Positions 9,300 through 18,000 of a stretch of 64,000 bases of DNA are shown here, piece after piece. Position numbers and translations under genes: made by a program. Within the stretch, counting starts at the first letter, position 1. Each line of letters begins with the position of its first letter. Source of the stretch: an uncultured Roseburia sp. GTDB taxonomy: Bacteria > Bacillota > Clostridia > Lachnospirales > Lachnospiraceae. Under the pieces are notes generated by a model. The model saw only the letters and a list, made by a program, of their open reading frames with translations. It had not been told where the DNA came from and did no database searches. Where the stretch lies: NCBI GenBank assembly GCA_947062675.1, contig CAMSQM010000008.1, forward strand, positions 1 to 64,000, given 5' to 3'.

Positions 9300-9345
9300 A
9301 TCTGTGGATTTCCTGCAATAAGCGGGGAGTCTGCAGATTTTTTTT
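9300..9345 (+). terminator. Rho-independent terminator after the TPR gene
   Basis: A 9-bp stem with two G-U pairs (9300-9308 with 9330-9338) runs into eight T residues (9338-9345). Confidence 0.75.
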
Positions 9346-9425
9346 ATATCACGGGAGACGGTGTTCTGTGATACAAAAACTTACCGCGGCGATCGCACCG
9401 CGGCGGAGAGTAATTCCGGACCCTG

Positions 9426-9465
9426 CGGCGGCACCTGACGATTCCCGGCGGCACTTGACGATTCC
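9426..9465 (+). repeat. 20-bp tandem duplication upstream of lepA
   Basis: Two adjacent 20-base copies, 9426-9445 and 9446-9465, differ at one base (C versus T at position 10). The second copy supplies the lepA -35 box; in the first copy the same element reads CTGACG. Confidence 0.85.
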
Positions 9466-9484
9466 TTTTGTTATCGCGTATAAT
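9455..9484 (+). promoter_or_regulatory. Promoter of lepA
   Basis: TTGACG (9455-9460), an 18-base spacer and a perfect TATAAT (9479-9484), 30 nt before the lepA start. Confidence 0.8.
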
Positions 9485-9513
9485 AGATGAAGCACAGATT
9501 ATGGAGGACAGAA

Positions 9514-11325
9514 ATGTCAGTTGAACAGAGTAAAATCAGAAATTTCTGCATTATTGCACATATCGACCACGGTAAGTCCACGCTGGCCGACCGTATAATA
9601 GAGAGCACAGGGACCCTGACAAGCCGTGAGATGCAGGCGCAGGTTCTTGACAACATGGAGCTGGAGCGTGAGCGCGGCATCACGATCAAATCACAGGCAG
9701 TCCGCATCATCTATAAGGCGGCGGACGGGGAGGAATACATTTTCAACCTGATCGACACACCTGGACATGTGGATTTCAATTATGAGGTGTCCAGAAGCCT
9801 TGCGGCCTGTGACGGCGCGATTCTTGTGGTGGACGCGGCGCAGGGGGTGGAAGCGCAGACGCTGGGAAATGTATATCTGGCGCTGGATCATGACCTGGAT
9901 GTGATGCCGGTGATCAACAAAATTGATCTGCCGGGCGCGCAGCCGGAAGAGGTGATAAAAGAAATTGAAGATGTTATCGGGATTGAGGCGCAGGATGCGC
10001 CGCTGATTTCCGCGAAGACAGGACTGAACGTCGGCCAGGTGTTAGAGCAGATTGTGGAAAAGATTCCGGCGCCGTCGGGAGACGTGTCGGCGCCGCTAAA
10101 AGCGCTGATTTTTGATGCGCTTTATGACTCCTACAAGGGCGTGATTGTGTTCTGCCGCATCAGGGAGGGAAGCGTTAAGGTGGGCGATCCGGTCCGGATG
10201 ATGGCGACAGGGGCGATGTCGGAGGTCACAGAGGTGGGATATTTCGGGGCGGGGCAGTTTATCCCCTGTGAGGAGCTTTCGGCGGGCATGGTCGGTTATC
10301 TGTGCGCCAGCCTGAAAAATGTCAGGGATACCCGCGTCGGGGACACGGTGACGAATGCGCAAAGACCCTGCGAAGAGCCGCTGCCGGGCTATAAAAAGGT
10401 GAATCCGATGGTCTACTGCGGGATGTATCCGGCGGACAGCGCAAAATATCCGGATCTGCGGGATGCGCTCGAGAAGCTTCAGATCAATGACGCGTCCCTG
10501 CAGTATGAGCCGGAGACGTCGCTCGCGCTCGGGTTTGGTTTCCGCTGCGGATTTTTAGGCCTGCTCCATCTCGAGATCGTGCAGGAGCGCCTGGAGCGGG
10601 AATTCGGTCTTGATCTGGTGACGACGGCGCCCGGCGTTATCTATAAAGTGCATAAGACGGACGGGACTGTGACGGAGCTGACCAACCCGTCCAATCTGCC
10701 CGGCCCGACAGAGATCGCCTATATGGAAGAGCCGATGGTGTCGGCTGAGATTATGGTGACAAGCGATTATGTCGGTTCCATTATGACACTCTGCCAGGAA
10801 CGCCGCGGCGTCTATATCAGTATGGAATATCTGGAGGCGACACGCGCACTTCTGAAGTATGATCTGCCTTTAAATGAGATAATTTACGATTTCTTCGACG
10901 CATTAAAATCCCGCTCAAGAGGCTATGCGTCTTTTGACTATGAGCTGAAAGAGTACGTGCGCTCGGAACTGGTAAAGCTGGACATCCTGATCAACCGTGA
11001 GCAGGTGGACGCGCTCTCCTTTATCGTGTTTAAGGACAACGCCTATGAGCGGGGAAGAAGGATGTGCGAGCGGTTAAAAGAGGAGATTCCCAGACACCTG
11101 TTCGAGATCCCCATTCAGGCCGCGGTTGGCGGAAAAGTGATCGCGAGGGAGACCGTGAAAGCGATGCGCAAGGATGTGCTGGCAAAGTGTTATGGCGGCG
11201 ATATCTCCCGGAAGCGCAAGCTTCTCGAAAAGCAGAAGGAGGGCAAGAAACGTATGCGTCAGGTGGGAAATGTGGAGATCCCGCAGGAGGCTTTTATGAG
11301 CGTATTAAAGCTGGATGAGGACTGA
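9514..11325 (+). CDS. lepA: Elongation factor 4 (LepA) GTPase
   Basis: A 603-residue ribosome-binding translational GTPase, implicated in 30S biogenesis and recovery of stalled ribosomes. G motifs are [14 protein letters not shown] (G1), [10 protein letters not shown] (G2), DTPGHVDF (G3), NKIDLPGA (G4) and SAKTG (G5). EF-G-like domains II, III and V and the LepA C-terminal domain ([20 protein letters not shown]) follow. The start [20 protein letters not shown] matches the family; GGAGG lies 6 nt upstream. An ATG at 9487 lies too close to the promoter. It overlaps the possible early start of hemW, a conserved neighbour. Confidence 0.97.
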   Translation: MSVEQSKIRNFCIIAHIDHGKSTLADRIIESTGTLTSREMQAQVLDNMELERERGITIKSQAVRIIYKAADGEEYIFNLIDTPGHVDFNYEVSRSLAACDGAILVVDAAQGVEAQTLGNVYLALDHDLDVMPVINKIDLPGAQPEEVIKEIEDVIGIEAQDAPLISAKTGLNVGQVLEQIVEKIPAPSGDVSAPLKALIFDALYDSYKGVIVFCRIREGSVKVGDPVRMMATGAMSEVTEVGYFGAGQFIPCEELSAGMVGYLCASLKNVRDTRVGDTVTNAQRPCEEPLPGYKKVNPMVYCGMYPADSAKYPDLRDALEKLQINDASLQYEPETSLALGFGFRCGFLGLLHLEIVQERLEREFGLDLVTTAPGVIYKVHKTDGTVTELTNPSNLPGPTEIAYMEEPMVSAEIMVTSDYVGSIMTLCQERRGVYISMEYLEATRALLKYDLPLNEIIYDFFDALKSRSRGYASFDYELKEYVRSELVKLDILINREQVDALSFIVFKDNAYERGRRMCERLKEEIPRHLFEIPIQAAVGGKVIARETVKAMRKDVLAKCYGGDISRKRKLLEKQKEGKKRMRQVGNVEIPQEAFMSVLKLDED

Positions 11326-11329
11326 TAAA

Positions 11330-12571
11330 ATGAAAGAAATGGAATTATATATTCACATTCCGTTCTGTGTCAAAAAATGCCAGTACTGTGATTTCCTGTC
11401 TTTTCCCGCAGGAGAGGATGTCCAGAACGCCTACGTTGAGGCGCTGCTGCGGGAGATCGCCTATTACGGGCCGCGCTGTTTTGAGTATACGGTGACGACA
11501 ATCTATATCGGGGGCGGCACGCCCTCATGGCTCAGGGAGGAGCTGATGGCTGCGGTGATCAGGGCGGTCCGCCGGAGTTTTTCCGTGGTGCAGGGGGCGG
11601 AGGTCACGATCGAGTGTAACCCAGGGACGCTGACAGAGCGCAAATTTGCAGTTTACCGCAGTCTGGGTATTAATCGTCTCAGCATCGGAATGCAGTCGGC
11701 AAATGACGCCGAGTTAAAGCACCTGGGCCGTATTCATACATTTGATATGTTTCTGCGCACCTATGAACTGGCGCGCAGCTGCGGGTTTACAAATATCAAC
11801 GTGGATGTGATGAACGCGCTCCCGAACCAGACCATTGAGCAGTATGCGCAGTCCTTAAGGCAGGTGCTGCAGATAAAACCGGAGCATATCTCCGTCTATT
11901 CGCTGATGATAGAAAAGGGGACGCCATTTTACGATCTTTACAAATTTGACGCGGTCAAGCAGCATGCGGGCATGCAGCCGGTGGCGCTGCCGACGGAGGA
12001 TGAGCTGTACCGGATGACGAAGCTGACAGAGCGGACGCTTAAGGAAGCCGGATATATCCACTATGAGGTGTCCAACTTTGCGCGCAGGGGATATGAGTGC
12101 CGTCATAATACCGGTTACTGGGAGCGTGACAATTATCTGGGGCTGGGGCTGGGTGCCGCTTCCCTGATGGAAAATATCCGCTACAGCAATACGAGAGAGC
12201 TCTACGAATATATCGGAGGCGCGGAGCGCATCCGTGGAATCACCTGGCGCAATGAGGTGACGGAAGACCGCGGCGAGGGGGAATATACCTATACGGATGA
12301 GATTCCGGCGACGAATCTTCACGTCTCCGCAGAGCGGATTACGCGGAAAGCGCAGATTGAGGAATTTATGTTTCTGGGCCTGCGGATGATCGAAGGTATC
12401 TCAAGGGAAAAGTTTGAGCGGGCATTCGGAGTCGCTATCGAGGCGGTCTATTATGAGGTGCTGCTGCAGCTGCAGCAGGAAGAGCTTGTGGTAAAACGTG
12501 CGGGGAGGGTATACCTGTCGGAAAAAGGACAGGATCTCAGCAATTATGTTCTCTCACAGTTTCTGCTGTGA
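11330..12571 (+). CDS. hemW: HemW-type radical SAM protein
   Basis: A 413-residue radical SAM protein of the HemW group, which bind heme and are proposed to deliver it; older annotations call them oxygen-independent coproporphyrinogen oxidase. The cluster motif is C13-x3-C17-x2-C20 (CVKKCQYCDF). Other family segments are YIGGGTPS, ECNPGT, NRLSIGMQS, DVMNALPNQT, and SVYSLMIEKGTPF with YEVSNFA downstream. The C-terminal HemN_C domain (EEFMFLGLRMIEGI) is present. Start 11330 is 9 nt after GAGG and 4 nt after the lepA stop; an earlier in-frame ATG at 11315 overlaps lepA. No heme pathway genes are in the window. Confidence 0.9.
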   Translation: MKEMELYIHIPFCVKKCQYCDFLSFPAGEDVQNAYVEALLREIAYYGPRCFEYTVTTIYIGGGTPSWLREELMAAVIRAVRRSFSVVQGAEVTIECNPGTLTERKFAVYRSLGINRLSIGMQSANDAELKHLGRIHTFDMFLRTYELARSCGFTNINVDVMNALPNQTIEQYAQSLRQVLQIKPEHISVYSLMIEKGTPFYDLYKFDAVKQHAGMQPVALPTEDELYRMTKLTERTLKEAGYIHYEVSNFARRGYECRHNTGYWERDNYLGLGLGAASLMENIRYSNTRELYEYIGGAERIRGITWRNEVTEDRGEGEYTYTDEIPATNLHVSAERITRKAQIEEFMFLGLRMIEGISREKFERAFGVAIEAVYYEVLLQLQQEELVVKRAGRVYLSEKGQDLSNYVLSQFLL

Positions 12572-12696
12572 CCGTATGTCAGGCATTTTTTAAAACATTA
12601 AGAAACCATCAGAATATCTTAAGAAAGAATTTGGTAGAGTTTTCCATGCGGACAGGCTAAAATAATAAAAAACATAGAATGTAAAGGCAGAACAGA

Positions 12697-14313
12697 ATGG
12701 ATCTGAATAGAGAAAGACGCAGGAAAAAACGAATCAGGAATCTGATCAGTGTTGCCTACTGCTCCATCCAGCTGCTGGCGGTAGTACTGGCGTTCCGCGG
12801 ACTGGGATGGCTTCTGGAGCGCTCCGGCGAGGAGGAACAGGTGGAAGCCATGATCGGCAGCATTATCAATGACACGGAGGAGGCGGCGGAGAGCGGGCCT
12901 CTGATCTGTCTGGACGCAGGTCACGGCGGGAAGGATGACGGTACGACTCATGAGAACCGGACGGAAAAGGATGACAATCTGAAGGCAGTCCTTGCCGTCG
13001 CCGCATACCTGGAAGAAAAGAATGCCCGCGTCGTTCTGACAAGGGAAAATGATTCGTTTCTGAGCCTGGAGGCGCGCTGCGAGGTTGCGAACAGGAGCAA
13101 AGCGGATATTTTCGTTTCCCTGCACCGCAATGAGGGGGATGGAAACGGTGTGGAGACCTGGATTGAGGGGAAATCCTCCGACGAGACCATCACGCTTGCA
13201 GAAAATGTCCAGCAGGGGATTGTGGATGCCGGAGTCTCACGCAACCGCGGGATAAAAAAAGGCACGCAGAAGACGAAGGAAAAAGATTATTATGTCAACA
13301 GTAACACGGACATGCCGTCCTGTCTGATAGAGCTGGGGTTTGTCAACAGTGCGGAGGACAACCGTCTGTTTGACGAAAAGCTTGGCGCGTATGCCGCCGC
13401 GATCGGTGATGCGCTCCTGGCGTCATACCAGAGTTATCAGGGCGCTTCCGGAGACGGGGCCGGAGACGCGGGAACGGGCGGGACAGACCCCGCGGGCGCT
13501 GGCGGATCCGGCGCGCAGGGCGCTTCCGGAGACGGGACCGCGGGAGCGGAGCCGGCAGACGGGACGCAGAGCGCCGCGGACGGCGCGGGAGTCCCGTCTT
13601 ATCCGAAGATTGCGGACGTGCAGAATCTGAGCACTGAGAACATGGACTGGGGGCAGGGCAGCCAGGTGGATGAGAAAAACCGTCCGACCGGGGCCCTCAC
13701 GGCGCAGGAAAAATACGGGGACAAAAACGCCCTGTTTATCGGTGAGGATAATAAAACAATCTATCTCACGCTCGATGAGGGGTATGAATACGGCTGTACG
13801 GGGTCCATCCTGGACACACTGAAGGAAAAGAACGTGAAGGCGGTTTTTTTTGTGACGGAGCCTTACGCGAAGTCGGAGCCGGAGCTGGTGAAGCGGATGA
13901 TCGCGGAGGGGCATGTCGTGGGCAATCACAGTGTGACGCATCCGGCGAAAGGACTCACGTCACAGACGATAGAAGAACAGCAGAATGAAGTTCTGGGCAA
14001 CCATAAGTATATCATGGATAATTTTGGCTATGAGATGCATCTGTTCCGCTATCCGGCCGGGAAATTCAGCGAGCAGTCGCTCGCGGTGGTCAATAACTGC
14101 AATTATAAAAGTGTGTTCTGGAGTTTTGCCTATCTGGATTATGATGTAAACAACCAGCCGGACGAGGCGGAGAGTCTTCAGAAAATGAAGGATAAGCTGC
14201 ATCCGGGCGCAGTATATCTTCTGCACGCGGAGTCGGAGACAAACACGGCCGTGCTGGGGCGTTTTATTGACCAGGTCAGAGCCGAAGGGTACGAGTTCGC
14301 GCTGATTGAGTGA
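12697..14313 (+). CDS. Fused N-acetylmuramoyl-L-alanine amidase (CwlD-like) and PdaA-like polysaccharide deacetylase
   Basis: A 538-residue protein with an N-terminal membrane anchor (about residues 16-40). An Amidase_3 domain follows (about 67-245) with Zn ligands H76 (LDAGHGG), E90 and H143 (SLHRNE) and catalytic E212 (CLIELGFVN). Next comes a Gly/Ala/Asp-rich linker (about 250-300), then a PdaA-type NodB deacetylase domain (about 350-535) with D360 (LTLDEGYEYG), H411-x3-H415 (GNHSVTHP) and FRYPAGKFSEQ. In Bacillus and Clostridioides, CwlD removes the stem peptide from MurNAc and PdaA then deacetylates it to form muramic-delta-lactam in the spore cortex. Both steps are joined here in one chain. 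It stands alone between hemW and the next promoter. Confidence 0.9.
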   Translation: MDLNRERRRKKRIRNLISVAYCSIQLLAVVLAFRGLGWLLERSGEEEQVEAMIGSIINDTEEAAESGPLICLDAGHGGKDDGTTHENRTEKDDNLKAVLAVAAYLEEKNARVVLTRENDSFLSLEARCEVANRSKADIFVSLHRNEGDGNGVETWIEGKSSDETITLAENVQQGIVDAGVSRNRGIKKGTQKTKEKDYYVNSNTDMPSCLIELGFVNSAEDNRLFDEKLGAYAAAIGDALLASYQSYQGASGDGAGDAGTGGTDPAGAGGSGAQGASGDGTAGAEPADGTQSAADGAGVPSYPKIADVQNLSTENMDWGQGSQVDEKNRPTGALTAQEKYGDKNALFIGEDNKTIYLTLDEGYEYGCTGSILDTLKEKNVKAVFFVTEPYAKSEPELVKRMIAEGHVVGNHSVTHPAKGLTSQTIEEQQNEVLGNHKYIMDNFGYEMHLFRYPAGKFSEQSLAVVNNCNYKSVFWSFAYLDYDVNNQPDEAESLQKMKDKLHPGAVYLLHAESETNTAVLGRFIDQVRAEGYEFALIE

Positions 14314-14441
14314 CAGGAAACGATCTCTTTTCCGGTGGAAAGCAGGATATGCTATCCTCGCCGGAAAGGAGATTTTTTCTGTTGCGGTCTGCAGAGCCGG
14401 CGGGAACCTGTCAGTTTCCGCGGGAGTATTTCCGGAATACA

Positions 14442-14470
14442 TTGTAATTGAGAGCCGGTTTGTTTATAAT
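14442..14470 (+). promoter_or_regulatory. Promoter of the TPR/Hsp70 operon
   Basis: TTGTAA (14442-14447), 17 bases, TATAAT (14465-14470), 30 nt before the start of the large TPR gene. Confidence 0.75.
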
Positions 14471-14499
14471 GGATACAGTGGGCACATGGAGGGTACATT

Positions 14500-17400
14500 A
14501 TGGAAAAAAATATGATATTTGCGGTACTGGGAATTGCGGAGACGAAAAATGAGGATGAAATAAAAAGCGCTTACCGCGCCGGGCTGGCCGGGAATAATCC
14601 GGAGGACGATCCGGAGGGGTTCCGGCGGCTGAGGGAGGCCTATGAGCAGGCGCTCGCCCTTGCGCGCCAGAAAGAGGACGACGGGCAGGAGGAAGAAGAG
14701 GATACGACGCCGGCCGGACAGTGGATGCGGCGTGTCAGGGAAGTCTATACCAGCCTGCCGCGCAGGATTGACAGCGGACAGTGGAGAGAGCTTCTGATGG
14801 ATGACGTCTGTGTGGATCTGGAATACGGGGAAGAGGTAAAATGGAGACTGTTCCGGTATCTGGCGGACGCTTATCAGCTGAAAAGTGAGATCTACCGGCT
14901 GCTGGACGGGCGGTTTGGCATAAGGGAGGGGGAGGCGGAATTCCGGGAGCATCTGCCGGATGGATTTGTGGATTTTATGCTCCGCCGGATTGCGGATGAG
15001 GAAGGAGAAAATGATTTTCCGTACGAGTGGTATACGGGGCCGGATAACGCGGATTACGATACGTTTCAGGGCCAGCTGTACGAACTTGAGGAGTGCCTGT
15101 CAGAGGGAGACGGGGGAAAAGCAAAACAGCTTGCGGCGGCGATGGAGTCTTCCGGCATTGATCATCCGTATTACCGGCTTGCGAGAGCGCGCCTTGCCGC
15201 AGAACAGGGCGACCTTAAGGCGGCGGATGAGGCGGGAGAGCTTGTCGCGTCATATCCGGACAGTCCCAGGATCCTGAATGCCGGCGCCGGCATACTTTAC
15301 CAGTGCGGGAAGAAGGAAGAGGCGGTGGAGATTTTCCGGCAGGTTACAGAACGGTTTGGAAATTTCTACATGGCGGAAAAGCATCTGGCGATCCATGAAA
15401 AGGAACAGGGGAAGCTGACAGAAGCAATACGCCACTGCCTGAACGCTCTTGAGAACACAGCGGATCAGGAACTCGACGACATGTTAAAAGAGCTCGACGC
15501 GGCATATATAGAACAGTGCCGGGAAGCGCTCGCGGCGGGAACTCTCGCACAGGAGGATGCGGACAGGGTATGTATTTCCTATATCCGCGCCGGGCGCAAT
15601 CAGGAAGGAATCGACTTTCTGCTCACGCATCCGGAGTATGCGGACCAGATGGAGGATATGCACAAATACCTGTGCACGCTCTACTACCGCGACAACCGGA
15701 TGCAGGAAAGCATTGAGGAGAGCCTTCTCTGGAGGGAAGAAGCTCTTGCGCGCCTGCAGGTCATGGAAGAAGAGGACAAAGAAGATGGCAACTGGCAGCT
15801 TGCCCTGACCTGGTCCTATCAGGGAAAGGCGGAAAAAAAGCTGGCCGGGGATGAGGAGGCCGGCAGCACAGAGAGGACGGAGAGGTATAAAAGGGCGCGC
15901 ACGGCGTTTGATGAAGCACAAAAGCTGGTGCCCGGTCATCCGAACCTGATGCAGGATGTGCTGGACATGATGATCCTCGACGGGGAATATGAGAATGCGT
16001 CCGTGCAGGCTGACAGGATTCTCGCCATAAACGAAGAATGGTTTCCGGCTCTGGTGCAGAAGCAGAGGGCCTGTTATGAGCTTGACCGCGCGCAGGAAGT
16101 TGTGGATCTCTACTACCGGGCAAAAGAAGTATATGAAAAGTATGCGCCGGTCTATGAGCTGGCGGTGCAGACCTTTCTGGATTACGGGCAGTTCGGGGAT
16201 GCGAAGGATATATTTGAACAGGCGGCGAAGGCTGAGGTGACGAGTCATGAGCTGGAGCTTCTGGAGATACATATGGAGCGGCTTCAGTGTAAAACAGACG
16301 TTTCTTATTTTGATGCGCTGCGCAAAGCGCTCGCGCTGCTGGAAAAGTTTCAGTCGGAGAATGCGGAAAAGAAAATGCTGGCAGGGCTTTACTATGAAAT
16401 GTCCATTATCGAGGACTGTCAGTATTACGAGCAGTTTAAACATCCGGGTAAAGGGATGGAATATATTCAGAAGGCTATCGCGCTGGTGGAGGGGGAGCCG
16501 TCCGGAAAAGAGGGCAACTACTATTTCACTTACGGGTGTTTTCTGCAGGAGGAGGAGAAGTACCGGGAGGCGATCACGGCTTTTGAGGTCAGCGCGAAGT
16601 GCAACGGGATGACAGAGATGACCGCGGTCAATCTGGCAGAGTGCCGCGACGGACTCGGGGAATGGGAGGAGGCCATCTCCTGTTATGAGAAAGCGCTTGA
16701 GATCAATCCGGAACAGGAATTTGTAAACGGCAGGATTGCCAGTATCTACAGGCGGGAGGGAATTGAGCGTGACAGCATTCCGCTGCTGCGCAGAGCGCTG
16801 CCCTATGCGGATGCCCAGATTGAGCGCAAGCCTGAGAGCGCCTATTTTTACCGGATCAGAGGAATTATTTACAATGCCCTTGGAGATTATGAGAGGGCGA
16901 CCGCAGATGCCGACAGGGCGATCCGGCTGGAGAAGAATGAACCTTACGGGCCCAACCTCAAGGGAAGGATTCTCTTCCGCATGCGCAAATATCAGCAGGC
17001 CCTGTTTTACTTTAAAAAGGCCATTGCCTGCCCCGAGGTCTCGGAGAGCGGAGAGGAATGGGGCATATTTGCGAACGCGGCGGAATGTTATCAGAAAATG
17101 GGAAAATACGACGAAGCGGAAGAGTGGTACAGGAAGGGTATCCGCAAATATGAGGGTAATAAAGAAGGCCAGGGCTGGTTTTACTGGGAACTGATTCAGA
17201 TGTTCCAGGAGCTGGGGCGCTATGAGGAAGCGCTCGCTCTTCTGGAGGAGTCTTTCCGGAAAGAAAATATGGCTGAGGAGCGCTATCAGATGCGCCGGAT
17301 CCGGCTTAAGTTTGCGGTCTGCAGCAGCCTGCACACAAAAGCGCTGGAGCAGGAGTCCGCGGAAGACGTAAAAGAGGTCCGGAAGCTGGAGAGCGCGCTG

Positions 17401-18000
17401 GAGCAGGAGACCTTACAGCTTGCCAGAGAATATGATTCCATTGACATGTGGGATATACTGGCGGATGTCCGGTATTTTCTGTGCGGGGAGGAAGATGCGG
17501 CCTGTGAGACGAGGAAGATGGTTATGGACCGGATCGAAAAGTCGAAAGACTGGTGGGATAAAGAGCAGTATATTGTGGAGTGGATGCGTGTCTGCCGGGA
17601 GCGCGGCGACATGGAGGAAGTGGAAAAGTGGGGCAGGTATTATATAGAGGGGATCACGGAACATTACTGCTATTCCACGGAAGAGTATCCGCCGGTGGAG
17701 CAGTATCTGAACGATCCGGACGATAGCCGTCAGAATTACAGTAATATGATCATTTACTGGATCTGTATGGGCGATTCTGAGCGGGCGCAGGAGGGACTGA
17801 GGAAGCTTCGGGAGATGAACGGCTGCAGGGACTGCAGGCGGAATATCTGCGTGGAATACGAGAAGACATACGCGCTTTACTGTGAGGCGTCGGGCGACTC
17901 TGAGACGGCATATGAATATTATAAAAAAAGCGCCGCCAGGAAACCGCACGCATATATCAGTGGTTATAAAGTGAGGAAATATTATGATAATAGGAATTGA
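14500..18000 (+). CDS. Large TPR protein with degenerate N-terminal J-like domain
   Basis: A 1166-residue soluble, acidic protein. Residues 5-55 read like helices I-III of a DnaJ J domain (VLGIAETKNEDEIKSAYR, then FRRLREAYEQAL). However, the HPD loop that activates Hsp70 is replaced by N-N-P-E-D-D-P. The rest is mostly tetratricopeptide hairpins, clearest around residues 230-310, 690-830 and 855-930, with spaced Gly/Ala/Pro positions (GDYERATADADRAI, GKYDEAEEWYRKG). The gene overlaps the following Hsp70 gene by 17 nt. The pair is therefore translationally coupled, which suggests it recruits or regulates that chaperone. GGAGGG precedes the start. Clients are unknown. Confidence 0.85.
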   Translation: MEKNMIFAVLGIAETKNEDEIKSAYRAGLAGNNPEDDPEGFRRLREAYEQALALARQKEDDGQEEEEDTTPAGQWMRRVREVYTSLPRRIDSGQWRELLMDDVCVDLEYGEEVKWRLFRYLADAYQLKSEIYRLLDGRFGIREGEAEFREHLPDGFVDFMLRRIADEEGENDFPYEWYTGPDNADYDTFQGQLYELEECLSEGDGGKAKQLAAAMESSGIDHPYYRLARARLAAEQGDLKAADEAGELVASYPDSPRILNAGAGILYQCGKKEEAVEIFRQVTERFGNFYMAEKHLAIHEKEQGKLTEAIRHCLNALENTADQELDDMLKELDAAYIEQCREALAAGTLAQEDADRVCISYIRAGRNQEGIDFLLTHPEYADQMEDMHKYLCTLYYRDNRMQESIEESLLWREEALARLQVMEEEDKEDGNWQLALTWSYQGKAEKKLAGDEEAGSTERTERYKRARTAFDEAQKLVPGHPNLMQDVLDMMILDGEYENASVQADRILAINEEWFPALVQKQRACYELDRAQEVVDLYYRAKEVYEKYAPVYELAVQTFLDYGQFGDAKDIFEQAAKAEVTSHELELLEIHMERLQCKTDVSYFDALRKALALLEKFQSENAEKKMLAGLYYEMSIIEDCQYYEQFKHPGKGMEYIQKAIALVEGEPSGKEGNYYFTYGCFLQEEEKYREAITAFEVSAKCNGMTEMTAVNLAECRDGLGEWEEAISCYEKALEINPEQEFVNGRIASIYRREGIERDSIPLLRRALPYADAQIERKPESAYFYRIRGIIYNALGDYERATADADRAIRLEKNEPYGPNLKGRILFRMRKYQQALFYFKKAIACPEVSESGEEWGIFANAAECYQKMGKYDEAEEWYRKGIRKYEGNKEGQGWFYWELIQMFQELGRYEEALALLEESFRKENMAEERYQMRRIRLKFAVCSSLHTKALEQESAEDVKEVRKLESALEQETLQLAREYDSIDMWDILADVRYFLCGEEDAACETRKMVMDRIEKSKDWWDKEQYIVEWMRVCRERGDMEEVEKWGRYYIEGITEHYCYSTEEYPPVEQYLNDPDDSRQNYSNMIIYWICMGDSERAQEGLRKLREMNGCRDCRRNICVEYEKTYALYCEASGDSETAYEYYKKSAARKPHAYISGYKVRKYYDNRN

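Noticed and set aside
12631-12663. TTGGTA and TAAAAT before the amidase-deacetylase gene as a promoter
   Set aside because: The spacer is 21 bases and both boxes are weak. A sporulation sigma factor promoter is possible but could not be identified with confidence.
15484-17334. Open frame of about 616 codons on the - strand inside the large TPR gene
   Set aside because: It mirrors the biased codon use of the + strand TPR gene, has no ribosome site or recognisable domain, and the + strand reading is clearly real. The same holds for other long antisense frames, such as those over glgB, pnp and the EAL gene.
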